In this document: piece after piece, positions 31,902 to 44,089 of the stretch
Layout: each line of letters opens with the position of its first letter
Numbering within the stretch: the first letter of the stretch is position 1
From: Selaginella moellendorffii
Lineage: Eukaryota > Streptophyta > Lycopodiopsida > Selaginellales > Selaginellaceae
NCBI RefSeq assembly: GCF_000143415.4
Contig: NW_003314293.1
Span: 1,260,431-1,324,430, forward strand
Reading direction: 5' to 3'
DNA length: 64,000 bases
Notes under the pieces: model-generated
What the model was told of the DNA's origin: nothing
The model's database searches: none
The model's input: only the letters and a program-made list of their open reading frames with translations
Made by a program: the position numbers and the translations under genes

Positions 31902-34320
31902 TCAGCATGAGATGGACAAGAAGGGACTCTCCATGGCTCTGGGCCTGGGCGGGCAAGTGAAAGACATAGCTCGGGCACCGCGAGTGGAGCTAGAGCCAGT
32001 GTTCTTCCTCGGAGTTCCTTCCTTCGATCCCGCAGCCGATACTGGAACCGACACCGAGACCGAGGCGCAGCGCTGGTGCTGGAGCCTGTGCTGGAACTCC
32101 GTCTCACTGATCGTCATCATGCTTCTACCCAGTCGATCATCCAAGCCGGAGCTCTCCCTCTCCTGATCTTCTTCCCTGTACACCGCCTTGTACTGGTACC
32201 ACCGAGCGCAAGTGAGGAAGAGGAAGAAGTTCGCGGTGCTGAGGCAAGTGAGCAGCAAGTAGAAGCGATGGAGATGGGCCCTATTTAAGTTGTTCCCGAT
32301 CCAGCTCCCGCCCGAGCCCCGGCTCGTCACCTTCACCACCACGCTGAGGAGCAAGCTGCTGATGAAGCTACCCACGGCCACGGTGCTGAGGTAGAGAGCT
32401 GCCCCCACACTGCGCATCGAGTCGGGTGCCTGGTTGTAGAAAAACTCAAGCATCCCAACGGAAATGAAAACTTCACACGTACCGATCAACATGTACTGTG
32501 GAAGTAGCCAGAAGATGGTCATTGGCAGCGGAGTGTGGGGCTCGTCGAGCAGCCCGTGCTGTCTCGCCACCCGGAGACGCCTCATCTCCACCAGCGCCGC
32601 GGAGGCGATGGCGATGGTGGAGATCACCTGTCCGATGCCGATTCTTTGGAGGGAAGTCAGGCCCCTCTCCTCCCCTGTCAGCTTACGGACGAACGGGACG
32701 AAGTATGTGTCGTAGAGCGGCAGGAGGATGCAAATGGTGAGCGTGATGAAGAGCGGGAACGAGGCCGCCGGGATCATGAAGTGCGGTCCCATTCGTCGGT
32801 CGAGAGTCCGGCCCTGGCTCAAGAACATCGTCCCGACTTGAGCGAAGACCGCCGAGAACATGAGGTTGGTCATCCAGATCGGTAAAGTCCGGATCAGCAG
32901 CTTCACTTCCTCAACTTGCGTGACGGGACACAGCCGCCACGGATTCGGCTCCCTTCCTCGAGACTTGTAGAGAGCTATTTCTTCCTTCGAGATGGCAGCC
33001 TTGTCGAGAAACCTGCCGAGAGAACAATCGAAACTGTCAAAAACAAGAAAGACTTTTAACGACCAGAAACTAGAACTTACTCCTTATAAGTGTTGTTGTT
33101 TCCCAAGCGCATTACGACCACTTACACAAATCCGGAGCTGTGAGGGAGCTTGCGATGCCTCGGAGAGTGAGGCCCTTCTGGATCTTCCAGCTCGTACAAG
33201 AGCTCTAAGTCGGGAACCTGTAACTTCCACTTTCGTGTCGCTGCTACGAGAACTTGCGCAATGCGTGTCAGTGGACTTCCTGCCGGTAGCTGATGCCTGT
33301 ACTTGGCTGAGCCCAGGAGAAAGAGTGTCGTAGCAATGCACGTAACACTCGTCGCAGCACCATACCCCCAAGCCCATCCTACATTATCCTGGACGTATAC
33401 CAAAATACTAACCGAGAGCATGGTGCCAAAACTTATGCTCACAAACCACCAGTTCAGAAACGAGAGCTTCCTCTTGCTTTCTACCGGATCATTCTCGTCG
33501 AACTGGTCCCCTGCGAAGGCCGAGACGTTGGACTTGATACCACCGGCGCCGAAAGCCATCAAGTAAAGAGCGAAGTAGAAAAACCCGACCTGTAAACCCG
33601 AGGCTTTGGGACACACCCGTCCCGACGGAGTGCTGAGACAGTTTGGTGGCTTCAAGGATGGCACGGAGACTGCCAAGGTGACACAAACCATTGCCTGAAA
33701 GAGAACAAAGTAAACAAACGTAAAACTAAGTATCAAAGGCTTACCAAAACATAGCTGCAACAAAACGCTGTGAGGGTCCAGTATCGGCCTAGAAACGCAT
33801 CCGCAACAAAAGCACCTAGCAAAGGTGTTAAAAAAGTCGTGCCGGCCCAATTCATGACGTTCTTCGCGGATTGGGCTATATCCTCGTGAAGCTCGCTGGT
33901 GAGATACTTTAGAAGATTGGAAGAGATAGCATAGAACGCTACACGCTCGCAAACTTCGCATCCTATCAACAAGTTGACAGTCAGTAAGAAATCACGAAAA
34001 CTTACTGAGAAGAAAAGGAAGAAAGAACTAAGAACACACAACTTACCAAAAATCAACCAGCAAGCACTCCAGTTCCCACTCTTGGACTTGATCGCTGGAT
34101 TGCCATGAAGATCCACAGCACCATTCTCGACGACGTCTTTCACTCGTAGTTCCTCGCCATCGGAGTCGACAAGAGTGCCAGTAGTGGCCGATCCTTTGTC
34201 ACTGCCTTCGTCGGTAGCCAAAGAGGTGAGCTGGATTTCCTTGATCTCGCCGCCTTCGCTGGGAACTGGAGTGACCACCACGACTGGAGCGATCACAGCA
34301 TCCTCCTCCTTTTCTATCAT
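31902..34320 (-). CDS. NPF: NPF/POT family proton-coupled transporter
   Basis: Four exons on the minus strand, 34320-34047, 33962-33745, 33694-33126 and 33012-31902 (introns 84, 50 and 113 bp), give 723 residues. The family (NRT1/PTR) carries nitrate, peptides, hormones or glucosinolates with protons across the plasma or vacuolar membrane. Evidence: ExxER motif (EVCER, residues 94-98) in the first membrane helix, YYAISSNLL-like start, NWAGTTFLTPLLGAFVADAF, FYFALYLMAFGAGGIKSNVS, FGDQFDE-like AGDQFDENDP and FLDKAAI in the central loop, and VFISVGMLEFFYNQAPDSMRS late in the protein. Two additions are unusual: an acidic N-terminal region of about 90 residues and a Ser/Arg-rich tail of about 80 residues after the last helix. 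The usual family length is about 550-620. The substrate cannot be read from sequence. Confidence 0.9.
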
Positions 34321-34995
34321 CTTGGATTCGAATCGCCTGCATTGGTCGATCAGCTCAGAAGATTTCTACCTACATTCTTTCTTGGAGAAAACCTAGATCG
34401 AGATTTCTTACCTCCACGAGGAGAAGCCAGGCGCGATTCATCAAAACGCGCGATCGCTCATCCAGCAAGGCAGATTTTGTAGGAGAGATGAGATTTCGCT
34501 CGCAAGAACACCACAGCATAGCTGTGGCGATGGAGGTACCATCGCCAGCGCCAAGGGCAAAGAGAAGAAGCCCTTGGCTGTCGAAAGGACGCTACTCTTC
34601 TCGATCGCACGGCGTACACCGCACGATGGCCGGCATTCCGCGCCAGAATGCCTGGCCACACGGACGGCCCGGATTTGCCTTCTTTTAGGTCAACAAAAGA
34701 TAACGTTAAAACAGGGGATTTGGGCTAGGGCTTGGTTCTCGTCGGTGCTCGAGCGTGCTCGGTCGAGATCTTCATTCCAAGTTCACGCACGCGTGACCTT
34801 TTCGCGATGACGCACTCCTCATAGCTTTAATATTTGGAGCGCGCGCTTTTCGATTCTCGAATTGCTGGAGCTTCTTGAGCCCCTCGCGCCGGGCAGCGAG
34901 CAAGGTATGGGCATCCCTTGCTCCCTCGATTCATCCTAGGATTTTAGGGTAGGGCAAGTCTGATCGATAGATTCTTTCCTGGGGTTGGGGAGTAG
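34321..34995. promoter_or_regulatory. Shared region between divergent NPF and WD40 genes
   Basis: A 675-bp gap between two start codons facing away from each other, so it holds both promoters and leaders. It is GC-rich near 34500-34700. No distinct TATA box stands out. Confidence 0.5.
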
Positions 34996-36816
34996 ATGGC
35001 TCTCGTGGAGTACATGGACGACGAGTTTGATGCGGTGGATTTTGATGACGATGAGGAGCTTCTTTTTGGACGCGATAGGGGTGGCTTGGATTCGGACTCC
35101 GAGAACGATGATGATATGGTAAGCTGCGAGTTTCTTTTGTTTAGTCTGCGAATTTCTTTTCTAAGCTCATGAGTTTTGTGTGCTCTAGGAGAGCAAAGAG
35201 AAGGATACTACCGCTGCTCAAGCTAGAAACGGTAAGGACATTCAAGGAATACCATGGGGATTACAATTTACAAGGGAGAAGTATCGGGAGGCAAGGCTGC
35301 AGCAGTACAAGAATTACGAGAATCTGGAGCATTCTCGTGAGGATTTAGATAAGGTCGGTGCTACATTTCTTTCTAGTTTTCATCGTACAAATCTTTGGAG
35401 CAGGAATGCAGGGAATTTCAGAAAGGAAGGCGATTTTACGACTTTCGTCTCAACAAGAGGTCTTTGAAGTCGACGATAGTTCACTTTCAGGTACTGAAAC
35501 TCACCACACACGCTTTTACTTACTTTGATCTCTTGTGCTGCTTGCAGCTACGGAATTTAATATGGGCAACCAGCAAACATGATGTTTATCTTATGCAAAA
35601 CTTTTGTGTGCTTCATTGGTCTCCGGTTTCTCAAAAGGTTTCTCAGGTTCTGAATGTTAATTCTCCTCCGCCTCCTGAGGTGCGTTCTGTGTTTTTGGGA
35701 TTTCTATCGAAAGAAAAAGTGTTTCTAATCGGGTGATTTGCAGAGGACGTCATTTGCGTCTTCGTATTCTCAAGGTATAGGCCGAGTGCAGATTAGCACG
35801 ATGTGCGTGAAGGAGAATCTGCTTGTTGCCGGTGGCTTTCAGGGTGAAATGGTGTGCAAGGTACGTAAGTACGGTCCCCAGTATCCCCAGCAAATCCCTT
35901 TTCTCTTAATTTTACTGTTCTTTTTGTGAAGAATCTCGACCAACCTGGAGTATCATATTGTGCAAAGATCACGCATGACGAAAACGCCATCACGAATGCC
36001 ATCGAGATCTACAATTCTCCGAGGTACGCTTTGAATTGTTTCTTTCTTTTTTTGTCCCATTCCTTAAGACTTCTAAAAACAGCGGCCCAACTCGCCTGAT
36101 GACCTCGAACAACGATGCAGTAGTTCGAGTTTTTGACGCAGAAACTTTTGCTGTCCTTGGTCGCTTCTGTTATTGCTGGCCTGTTAACGTAAGTATGTCG
36201 ATTTTTGCTCCCTCGTTCCCAAGCTTGTTTATTTGTCCCATTTGTACAGCACACGTCCGTCAGCCCGGATTGTCGAAGTATTGTTGTCGTTGGTGATAAC
36301 ACGGAAGGCCTACTTGCCGACGCTTCAAGTGGAAAGGTATATTTTTTTTCCCATCCCACGACTTCCAAAGTGCTTACACAGCATTTACTTTCGTTGTTCC
36401 AGGTGATAGCAACGCTCAAAGGCCATCTTGATTACTCTTTTGCTTCGGCCTGGCATCCAGACGGCCGAATCTTCGCGACTGGAAACCAGGACACGACTTG
36501 CCGGCTGTGGGACGTAAGAAATCTAAGCTCCTCGTTGGCCATCCTCAAGGGACGGCTGGGAGCGATACGCTCCCTCCGCTTCACAGAGGACGGACGTTTC
36601 ATGGCCATGGCCGAGCCGGCGGACTTTGTCCACGTCTTTGACACAAGGCAGGACTTTATGCAAAGCCAGGAGATCGATCTGTTTGGGGAAATCGCAGGGA
36701 TTTCCTTCAGCCCGGACACGGAAGCTCTCTACATCGGTGTGGCCGATCGGATCTACGGGAGCTTGCTCGAGTACAACCGATGCCGCGAGAACTGGTACCT
36801 TGACTCCTTCGTGTAA
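34996..36816 (+). CDS. WD40-repeat protein (C2A9.03-like)
   Basis: Nine exons: 34996-35118, 35189-35353, 35404-35490, 35548-35679, 35744-35860, 35932-36023, 36083-36188, 36250-36336 and 36403-36816. The product has 440 residues. It matches the conserved plant and fungal family annotated as uncharacterised WD repeat protein C2A9.03. Evidence: acidic N terminus (MDDEFDAVDFDDDEELLFG), the signature DIQGIPWGLQFTREKYREAR, LRNLIWATSKHDVYLMQN, VVAGGFQGEMVCK-type block, then repeats HLDYSFASAWHPDGRIFATG, DTTCRLWDVRNL and EIAGISFSPDTEALYIG. WD40 propellers act as protein-interaction platforms; no specific function is known to me for this family. All introns are 50-72 bp with GT-AG ends. Confidence 0.9.
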
Positions 36817-39800
36817 GTGTAGAGGACGGAGTAATCTGGCTGGAGTTTTCTATAAAGTTTGGAGGTGGTCGCTCGGTCGCTCGCAATTAAATGTTTGTGT
36901 GCTTGTTGTGTATATATGTAAGTTGCGCTTCGCGGCTTTTTCAAATAAGCGCATCTTGGGCGAATATCCGGACCAGTTTAAATACTTAAAAGAGGGAGGC
37001 TTGTCTGGCATTTTTGTGTATACATTGTATCCGTCCCAATTCTGAGAGCTTAGAAAAATCTATGGCTGCTCCAGTGTGTTGGACATTCACCTGGTAAGGC
37101 CCACGAAATTTTAGTATAATTTTAACAAACTCGAGAGATTCTAGACAATCAAAAATGTTTGATGGTAGGCATGTTATGGTTGAGGATTTTTATGGAAGCC
37201 TATTTATATATAAAGCGGAGGCAACTTTAAGCCCTCGGGGCAAAACAAAGAAGAACACGCCACCTTTTTAATTTCAAGGCTAATGTCATCTCCTCGGTAA
37301 GACCTTAAATTCAAAGCTGGGCATCCTCTCCTATTTGCTCGTACCGACTCGATCGAAGCTCTTTCATTATGAATCTAATATTTAAACGTAGTCGCAACCC
37401 GCAGAGTGCACAGAGAAAGAGCTGTACTGAGCACTGCAACTGTGATTTTGGAGAAAGCATCAACCCAGCGAGATCGATCGATTGCCGGGCTTGACTTCAG
37501 AATCCGTTTGCTGGAAAGCAAGCAGTGAATAATACGAGCCGCAAAAGAAGGTTACAGAGATGATCAAAGTCCACATTATTGACGGACTATGTGTGGACAA
37601 ACAAACAATAGACTAGTAGCGCGCGAGGCGTTTGTGTCTTCGAAACCCACAACATCCTGGGACCTTGTAAACAAAGAAATTGCGTTTGGTTTGTGCAATA
37701 ATAGGAGGGTCCCAAGGGCTTTTGTTTTTTGTCCTCCAAAGTCTAGCCACACTCAATCATGCAAATGCTGGTCCCTGCGCCCTTGCGCTAAACCCTCGCG
37801 CTAAACAAAGGGTTTAAGGATTCGCCAAGCATGCGGTTTAGGAATTTGTTTGATTCCCCGCAAATAATCACCTGGACACGTGGCAGTCAAAGTTTAGTCC
37901 CTGGTAAAAAAGGGTAAAAGCAGCCACCTCTCTGCCATTGAGTGTATGTGAGTGTGGTCACTTTGGTGGACTTTTGACTCCATTCTCGCCAGTTCTTTAC
38001 TATATTAAAACCCCCTGCCATCTTTTTTTACAGGATCTTGGAAAACTCCGGAAGTTACCTCCCAGGAAAAAAGATGTGGTCATTCGACAGGTGTCGGTGT
38101 ACGTAACTGGAACAGGTGTCGCTCGACGACGGCGCAGGTACGTTTGGCCCAGACCTAGCCGCCGAGGCAATTTATGTGGACTGGCTGGTGCTGGTGGCAG
38201 CAGCAGCGACGTGACGTCCACGCCGCAGGGAAGAAGGCATTGCCCGTCAACTCAAGAAATTTAAGACATGGAAATCTAGGGCTACATTCTTTCCCTTCTT
38301 TAACGGCGGCTAGGCTTACGTGTGGCCTGACACTGACGGCCGGACGGCCTGGGGTGAAGTTTACCTGACTGACTGACGCACCGGCCTTGAGGGGCGTGCC
38401 CGTCAGGTGGGCTGAAACGTGTCCCCCGGGGCCGGGGTAGGTCCGGACTCTGAATAGCAGGTCCGGCAGGAGAATATCCCCACGGTTGCATGATTGGGGT
38501 TGGGGATATTCCAGTTCTCCTGTGACACTCAAAATTCTTTGTTGTTGCTTTTTTTTTTTTTGTGAGGAAGGACTTGTGTGTGTGTGGCGTGGGGGTAAAA
38601 AACAAAACGAGCGACTCGCCACCTGCTAGATCGACACTCGTCCTCGTCAAAGCGAGGGCGTTTTTTCCTTTTTTTCCTGGGATTGTATGGTTGCCATTTG
38701 GTTTCCGTGGGGTATTTGGAGAGAATGAACCTTAAAAAGCCGAAGGTGTAGAAATCCGATTTCCCAGAAAGAAAGAAAGAAAGCTTGTGCCAAAGGTGGC
38801 GGAGGTGGGGCCTTTACCCTAATAGATCGAGGAGAGTGCAGCAGTAACGAAGCTTTCAACCCATCCCCAATAATGCACGTAGCTTGTGTGGGCTCGCAAG
38901 CAACACTGGATGGATATATCATTGTCTCGGCAATTGTTGTGTGGCCTACAAAGTCGAGGACTTTGGGGGGTGTATGAGTGCTTGGAAAATCTTGGCACCC
39001 TAACGTCCCCATCGCATGCATTATTGATAGAGTGAGTCCTCCCGGCATTATGGACGATTTTAGCCCTAATTTCTCCATCTTTTTCATCGAAAACTTGAGT
39101 GGTCCGTCCAACCCCCAGGCCCCGCGATCAATCGTTGCTTGTCTCGTTCCTCTCTTGGATCAATCCTTGTCCTCGCTGCCACGAGATCTCTCGAAATCTC
39201 TCTAGTCATTGAATGGTGGCGAGGAAAAGGAGCAACGAGAAACTATATTATTGTCACTCGAAATCTTTGGGAATGTGGACGAGGCCCATTCAGACTTTAA
39301 AGGCATGAGAGAATTGAAATGCTTGCCTTTTTTCTTTTGCAGAAGAATACGCTTTGTGGAGATACATGAATAAAGCCCAGTCCATACAAAATGTGCCAGC
39401 GATAACTACGCGATCGTCACTAGGGTGACAAGCAACCTCAGCACGCAAAAGGCCACTGTGTCTAGGGCCTTGTATCTCACGAAAAAGAATAGAAAACATT
39501 ATAGCAGAAATCCCCAACGAAAAAGGAAAAGCAAGGAGAGGACGCGTAAGTGCACGGAGAAAAAAAGGAGGAAAAGCGCTAAATCATTTTTAAAAAAATT
39601 GAGTATGGATCGTATGGTTCGTGAAATTCGACACCCGGCCAAAATTCAAACGCAAGAATATGCCAGAACTATTCTCCGCGTGGCAACCGTTGGATGTGTC
39701 ACATCCCACGGTGCCTTGCCCGCCACGTTGCAGGCCCTCGTTATTTTAAGTCGGTTGTGTGTGTGGGTGTGCGTGTAAGACCCTGTCCTTGGAGTGGTCA

Positions 39801-40240
39801 GTGTAAAGCCAACACGAGAGGTCCGTTGTTCCGGAACGGGGGTGGAAGAGAGGAAGTTCTCCACAGTGGCGGCTTGAGAGGCTTGAAAGCGGGTGAAAAT
39901 AGGCTAGAAAATTCGCAATCTACTGTGGCTTTGAGTGGAAGAAGCGCTCCTCTAGGGTTTCTTTTCCTTATTTTTTTTCTCGGCTGCCCGTTGTTCTTCG
40001 TGCCAGGCGCCGTTTGCGAGGCGATCGAGCGCTGCCGGACGAAGTATTGCATCATCGCAACAGCAAACCGCTCCAGGCATCGCCGATCGAGTGAAAAAGA
40101 AGCATCGCGAGGGCGTAATATCTGTTTTCTCCTCCCTCGTCCTCTTCTGCCCTGTTGCCGTGTGATTCTCGGTGGGAGCGGCTCAGTGGGGGAAATTTTC
40201 CTTTTCTCCAGTGTCTCGATCCCAGTGCCGCCGCTTGTTC
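36817..40240. other. Long intergenic region
   Basis: No confident gene on either strand. Poly-A/T tracts, a CA/TG-rich patch at about 39755-39775 and a GA-rich stretch at 39500-39600 are visible. It probably contains the WD40 gene 3' UTR and the upstream control region of the trehalose-phosphatase gene. Confidence 0.4.
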
Positions 40241-40247
40241 TATAAAT
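40241..40247 (+). promoter_or_regulatory. TATA box candidate for the TPP gene
   Basis: TATAAAT about 1 kb before the TPP start codon, at the head of a pyrimidine-rich leader-like stretch. It would put transcription start near 40270. Confidence 0.35.
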
Positions 40248-40314
40248 CCGAGGGCCGATCCCTTCTCTGGGCATTGCCGGTGCTGATCGATCGCCGCCGC
40301 CTCATGCAGCAGAG

Positions 40315-41052
40315 GTAAGGCGATTTCCCTCCCTTGCCTTTTCTTTGTTCTTGCGGGTCAATCAATGTGTGCGTGGAGCTGGATTGGCTTGGCTGACCTG
40401 CATTTGTGGCATTCGATTGATTCCCTGCTGCTTGCGCCGTGAATTTTGGGGGCTGCGCTGCGTGTGTCGACTCCTCCCTTCTCTGGCATTTCGAGCGCGT
40501 CGATAGATCCAATGGAATGTATCTTGTTCTTATTTTTCTTCCATAATCTCCGGGGGGCTGTGTGTGGTCGCCTACTGCGATTCGATTGTTTCTTTCGTCT
40601 CTCCTAACCGGATGCCTGGAAAATTCTTTGTGTAGGCCGACGGAGTGCAAGGACCCCGCGAGCTCGTGAAATTGTGTCGCCAAGAAAAGGTCTACGCTCT
40701 CTCCCTCCTCTATTCTCTGTGTAGTTGTCAAGGGATCACTGTTCTATCACTTTTCTGTTCCTGATATATTGCAATGCTGTGAGTGAGTGAGCTCTCTGCA
40801 AATTCCTGCGTCGGGTCGTGCGCGTGGTCATGGCTTTTGTTTGTGGATTGAAACCTTTTTTTTTCTTGGCGGGAGAGCAAAGGTGCGAGCATAATTAGCT
40901 AGCGCATTAATGTTTGCAAAAGAGTCGCTTCTTTGGCGATGTGTTCGAGAGCGAGAGAGACACAGAGAGAGAGAGAGAGAGAGAGGAGGGGGGAGGAAGC
41001 TCCATTTTTACAATGTTATAGCTATTGACTTTGGGTTGATCGATTTTTGCAG
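40315..41052 (+). other. Candidate 5' UTR intron of TPP with spliced uORF
   Basis: A strong donor AGAG|GTAAGG at 40315 and acceptor TTTTTGCAG at 41052 bracket 738 bp. A (GA)n run occurs inside at about 40965-40985. An ATG at 40304 lies 11 bases before the donor. After splicing it reads MQQSTAAAGT and then a stop, a ten-residue upstream ORF. This is inferred from splice consensus only. Confidence 0.3.
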
Positions 41053-41275
41053 CACAGCGGCAGCAGCTGGAACTTAGCTAAGGCGGGGCAGGCAGGCCGA
41101 ATTTGACTAAAACTCTTTTTTTACTCGGCGCTTCGTATCGCTCCTCCCCGTATCTCGAGTCTTCACGTGCTGCATCAAAGGGGGGCTCGTGGAAAGAGCC
41201 GTTCTAGAAACTTTGGTGATCGCTTTGGCTTGCAACTTGCAAGGCTTTGGACCAACCAGAGAGGATCTCATCCTG

Positions 41276-43463
41276 ATGGCCGTCAGCTCCAAGCGCAGCA
41301 ACGCAATGCTCGCGGATCCCGGTGCGGCCTTCACCTCCAAGTTCTCGGACATGCCAGACTCGTCGCTCTCGCTACTGGGTTCCAGCTCCAGCCTCTTCCC
41401 GTATTGCAGCAGCTCGGCTCCCTTCGCGGCCGCGCAGCAGAGAATTGGTGGATGCCGGTACGAGAACGGGAGGATCAGCAGCTGGATCGAAGCGATGCGT
41501 GCGTCCTCGCCTTCTCGAGGCGCGCCGGTCAAGGATGAGCAGAGCAACAACGTCAATAGCAGCAGCAACAGCAGCAGCAGCAGCAGCAGCAACATCAGCA
41601 GCAGCAATCACTTGAAGCACGTCACCGCCGAGAGCCCATACGCCGAGTGGCTGGTTAGTAGACTAACGAGTGCAAGTCTTTGCGTCTTTTTCCATATTTC
41701 TTGTGTTTATGGGGGGATACATACACAGTGCATTGACATTGAATTTGTTTGTATTCCAGGAAGGCCATCCCTCCGCCCTGGACTCTTTTGGCAACATGAT
41801 GGAGGGAGCAAAAAAGAAAAAGGTTGCTATTTTCTTGGATTACGACGGTACACTGTCTCCAATCGTTGAGAATCCGGAGCAGGCGTTCATGTCGGACGAG
41901 GTGAATATTTTTTGGTGGTGTTGGGAGACTGACTTTGCTCCCTACTTGATACGCAGATGCGAGCGGCTGTGAAGCAGGTTGCGCTGCGCTTTCCAACTGC
42001 AATAATAAGCGGAAGGGGAAGAGACAAGGTAGCTTTTGCTCTTGCTTGGCGTGGTGGTGTGTTCTTCCCAGCTTGATTTTTCCCCCTTGTTTCTTTTGGT
42101 TTTTTTTTTTTCTTCTTCTTAGTTCTTTTTTTTTCCTCACTGATTTTCGGGACACAAATACGTGCAGGTTAAAAATTTTGTGCAACTCTCTGAGCTCTAT
42201 TATGCAGGTAGTCATGGCATGGACATTATGGGTCCAGCCGATGCCTGCGATGGAGTCACAGTTGAGGGAACGCGAGGCAAAGATGAGAATGTTTGTACCT
42301 CCATACTCTTCACTATTTTGTTCTCGCTTCGACTTTGCTCTCGGGTGTGTAATGTGGCTTTTCTTTTGTCCGTGTTACAGGGGAATGATGTCGTTTTGTT
42401 TCAACCCGCGGCCGAGTTCCTGCCGATGATGAACGAGGTATACTCCCTGCTTCCAAAAACTTGACTCCTGTGCTGTTTTGCGTTGCCACGACTTTTATGT
42501 ACTGAGCTCATAAGTACTGTGCCAAAAAAAAAAGACCTTTGAATGTTCGGACTCGACTGATGAACTGTTTGTTCGCCTGTCTCAGGTGTTTGGCCTCTTG
42601 TTGGAGAGGACACAAGCAATTCAAGGGGCAAGCGTGGAGAACAACACCTTCTGCATTACAATTCACTTCCGGAGAGTCGAAGAAAAGGTACCATATTTTT
42701 TTAAAAATTATTTTCCTGTTTGGGGTTTCGAGTGTTGACCGTGCCTGTGGAAGCAGAGCTGGCACCTGTTGGCAGAGAAAGTGCAGGATGTCTTGAAAGA
42801 CTACCCAAAGCTGCGGCTGACTCAGGGCCGTAAGGTATGTGGCTTTGCCGTCGTTGACCCGTCGCCTCATTGTACGCTCGCTGTGATGCAGGTGCTAGAG
42901 GTTCGGCCTTGCGTAGAGTGGGACAAGGGCAAGGCGGTCGAATATCTGCTTCGCTTGTTAGGTACTCCATTTTGTTTGCAAGGCGGAGATTTTTGTACTG
43001 ACCGGAGGCTAATCTCTGCTTGTGCCTTCCGGCTCACAGGACTCGAGGACTCTGATTCTTTACCAATATACGTTGGCGATGATACGACTGATGAAGACGC
43101 GTTTAATGTGAGCCTTCCTTCTTTCTCTCCCTCCACCACAAGTTTTTTGCGTCAAACCTTGTGAAGTTCCTTCCCAAGAGCTGTGTAAGGACTAACGTCG
43201 CTCTCTTTGTCTGTTTGGCGCGTGTGAAGGTTTTTAAGAACCGTAAGATTGGATGTGGTGTGCTAGTCACCCGCGGGCCAAAGGCTACGAGCGCGTCGTA
43301 TTCGCTTCGTGATCCACCCGAGGTAAGACTTTCTGGTGAAAGTGAAGACTCCTCCTGACTCTGGCGGTGTTATTTTTCTTCGCAGGTGATGAAGTTCCTC
43401 CATGCTCTGGTTAATTGGAGCTCATCTCCATCTACTACTACTACTACTTCTACGACCCAGTAA
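41276..43463 (+). CDS. TPP: Trehalose-6-phosphate phosphatase
   Basis: Eleven exons: 41276-41653, 41760-41900, 41957-42028, 42168-42290, 42381-42437, 42586-42687, 42757-42834, 42892-42961, 43040-43107, 43230-43322 and 43386-43463. The product has 419 residues, in the usual plant TPP range. It removes phosphate from trehalose-6-phosphate, ending the sugar-status signal. HAD-phosphatase motifs: [10 protein letters not shown] (nucleophile D153, acid D155), [42 protein letters not shown] and [12 protein letters not shown]. The N terminus is long, Ser-rich and carries an AGC-repeat-encoded Ser/Asn run (about residues 82-106). The usual SWI-type start [10 protein letters not shown] is present. The C terminus ends in a Thr/Ser run. 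Confidence 0.95.
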
Positions 43464-44089
43464 CGAGGGGGGGAGAGGAGCTCCAGTGTCTCTTGCTCGC
43501 GCGAGCGCCGCATCAAAGTCGTCGTAGCATCGCATCGAATCGGATCGATGATGCTCTCTCTCCTTACGGATCGTTCCAGGTACTGCTCTTAAGAACCGGT
43601 TTAGTGTCACCACCATAACGCGACGAGACGAAACAAGCTGTACAGTGAGTAATTGTCAAGCCAGCAGCGGAGAAAGGATTCTTTTCCTTCTTGTTCGACG
43701 AGTGAGGAGATTTTATGGGCCGAGAAATCGAAGATGGTCCCATTTTCAGAGATGAAAAAAAAAAAAAAGAAGAAAAGAACTGCTGCTTAAATTTGTCTTG
43801 GAATTAATGCAATCGTTGAGAATGAGATTGTCTTGGAAGTTTTTTGTTGATAAGAGGAGGCTGTCTTAAACTTGCTATATTTAAAATATAACAAAAAAAA
43901 ATTGGTTTGTTCTACCATATATGCAATAAGACTAATCTTGTGTTTATAATTATAAATTTCTAATTGATCAATTGGATTAATAATGCTATTATTAAGCATT
44001 GCTGGGAGTTTTTATACAATGCCAATCGTTTGACAAGGTCTGTGATTGTCCACGAGAAAAAGCAAAGGAACTTTGTGTGGTTTCTCGAG
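43464..44089. other. Intergenic, convergent 3' ends
   Basis: Holds the 3' UTRs of TPP and of the minus-strand coiled-coil gene. AT-rich from about 43750, with a poly-A run at 43754-43770. No gene is seen. Confidence 0.5.

Noticed and set aside
41107-41620. Antisense ORFs with Leu or Ala runs opposite TPP exon 1
   Set aside because: They are shadows of the AGC repeat that encodes the Ser run in TPP.
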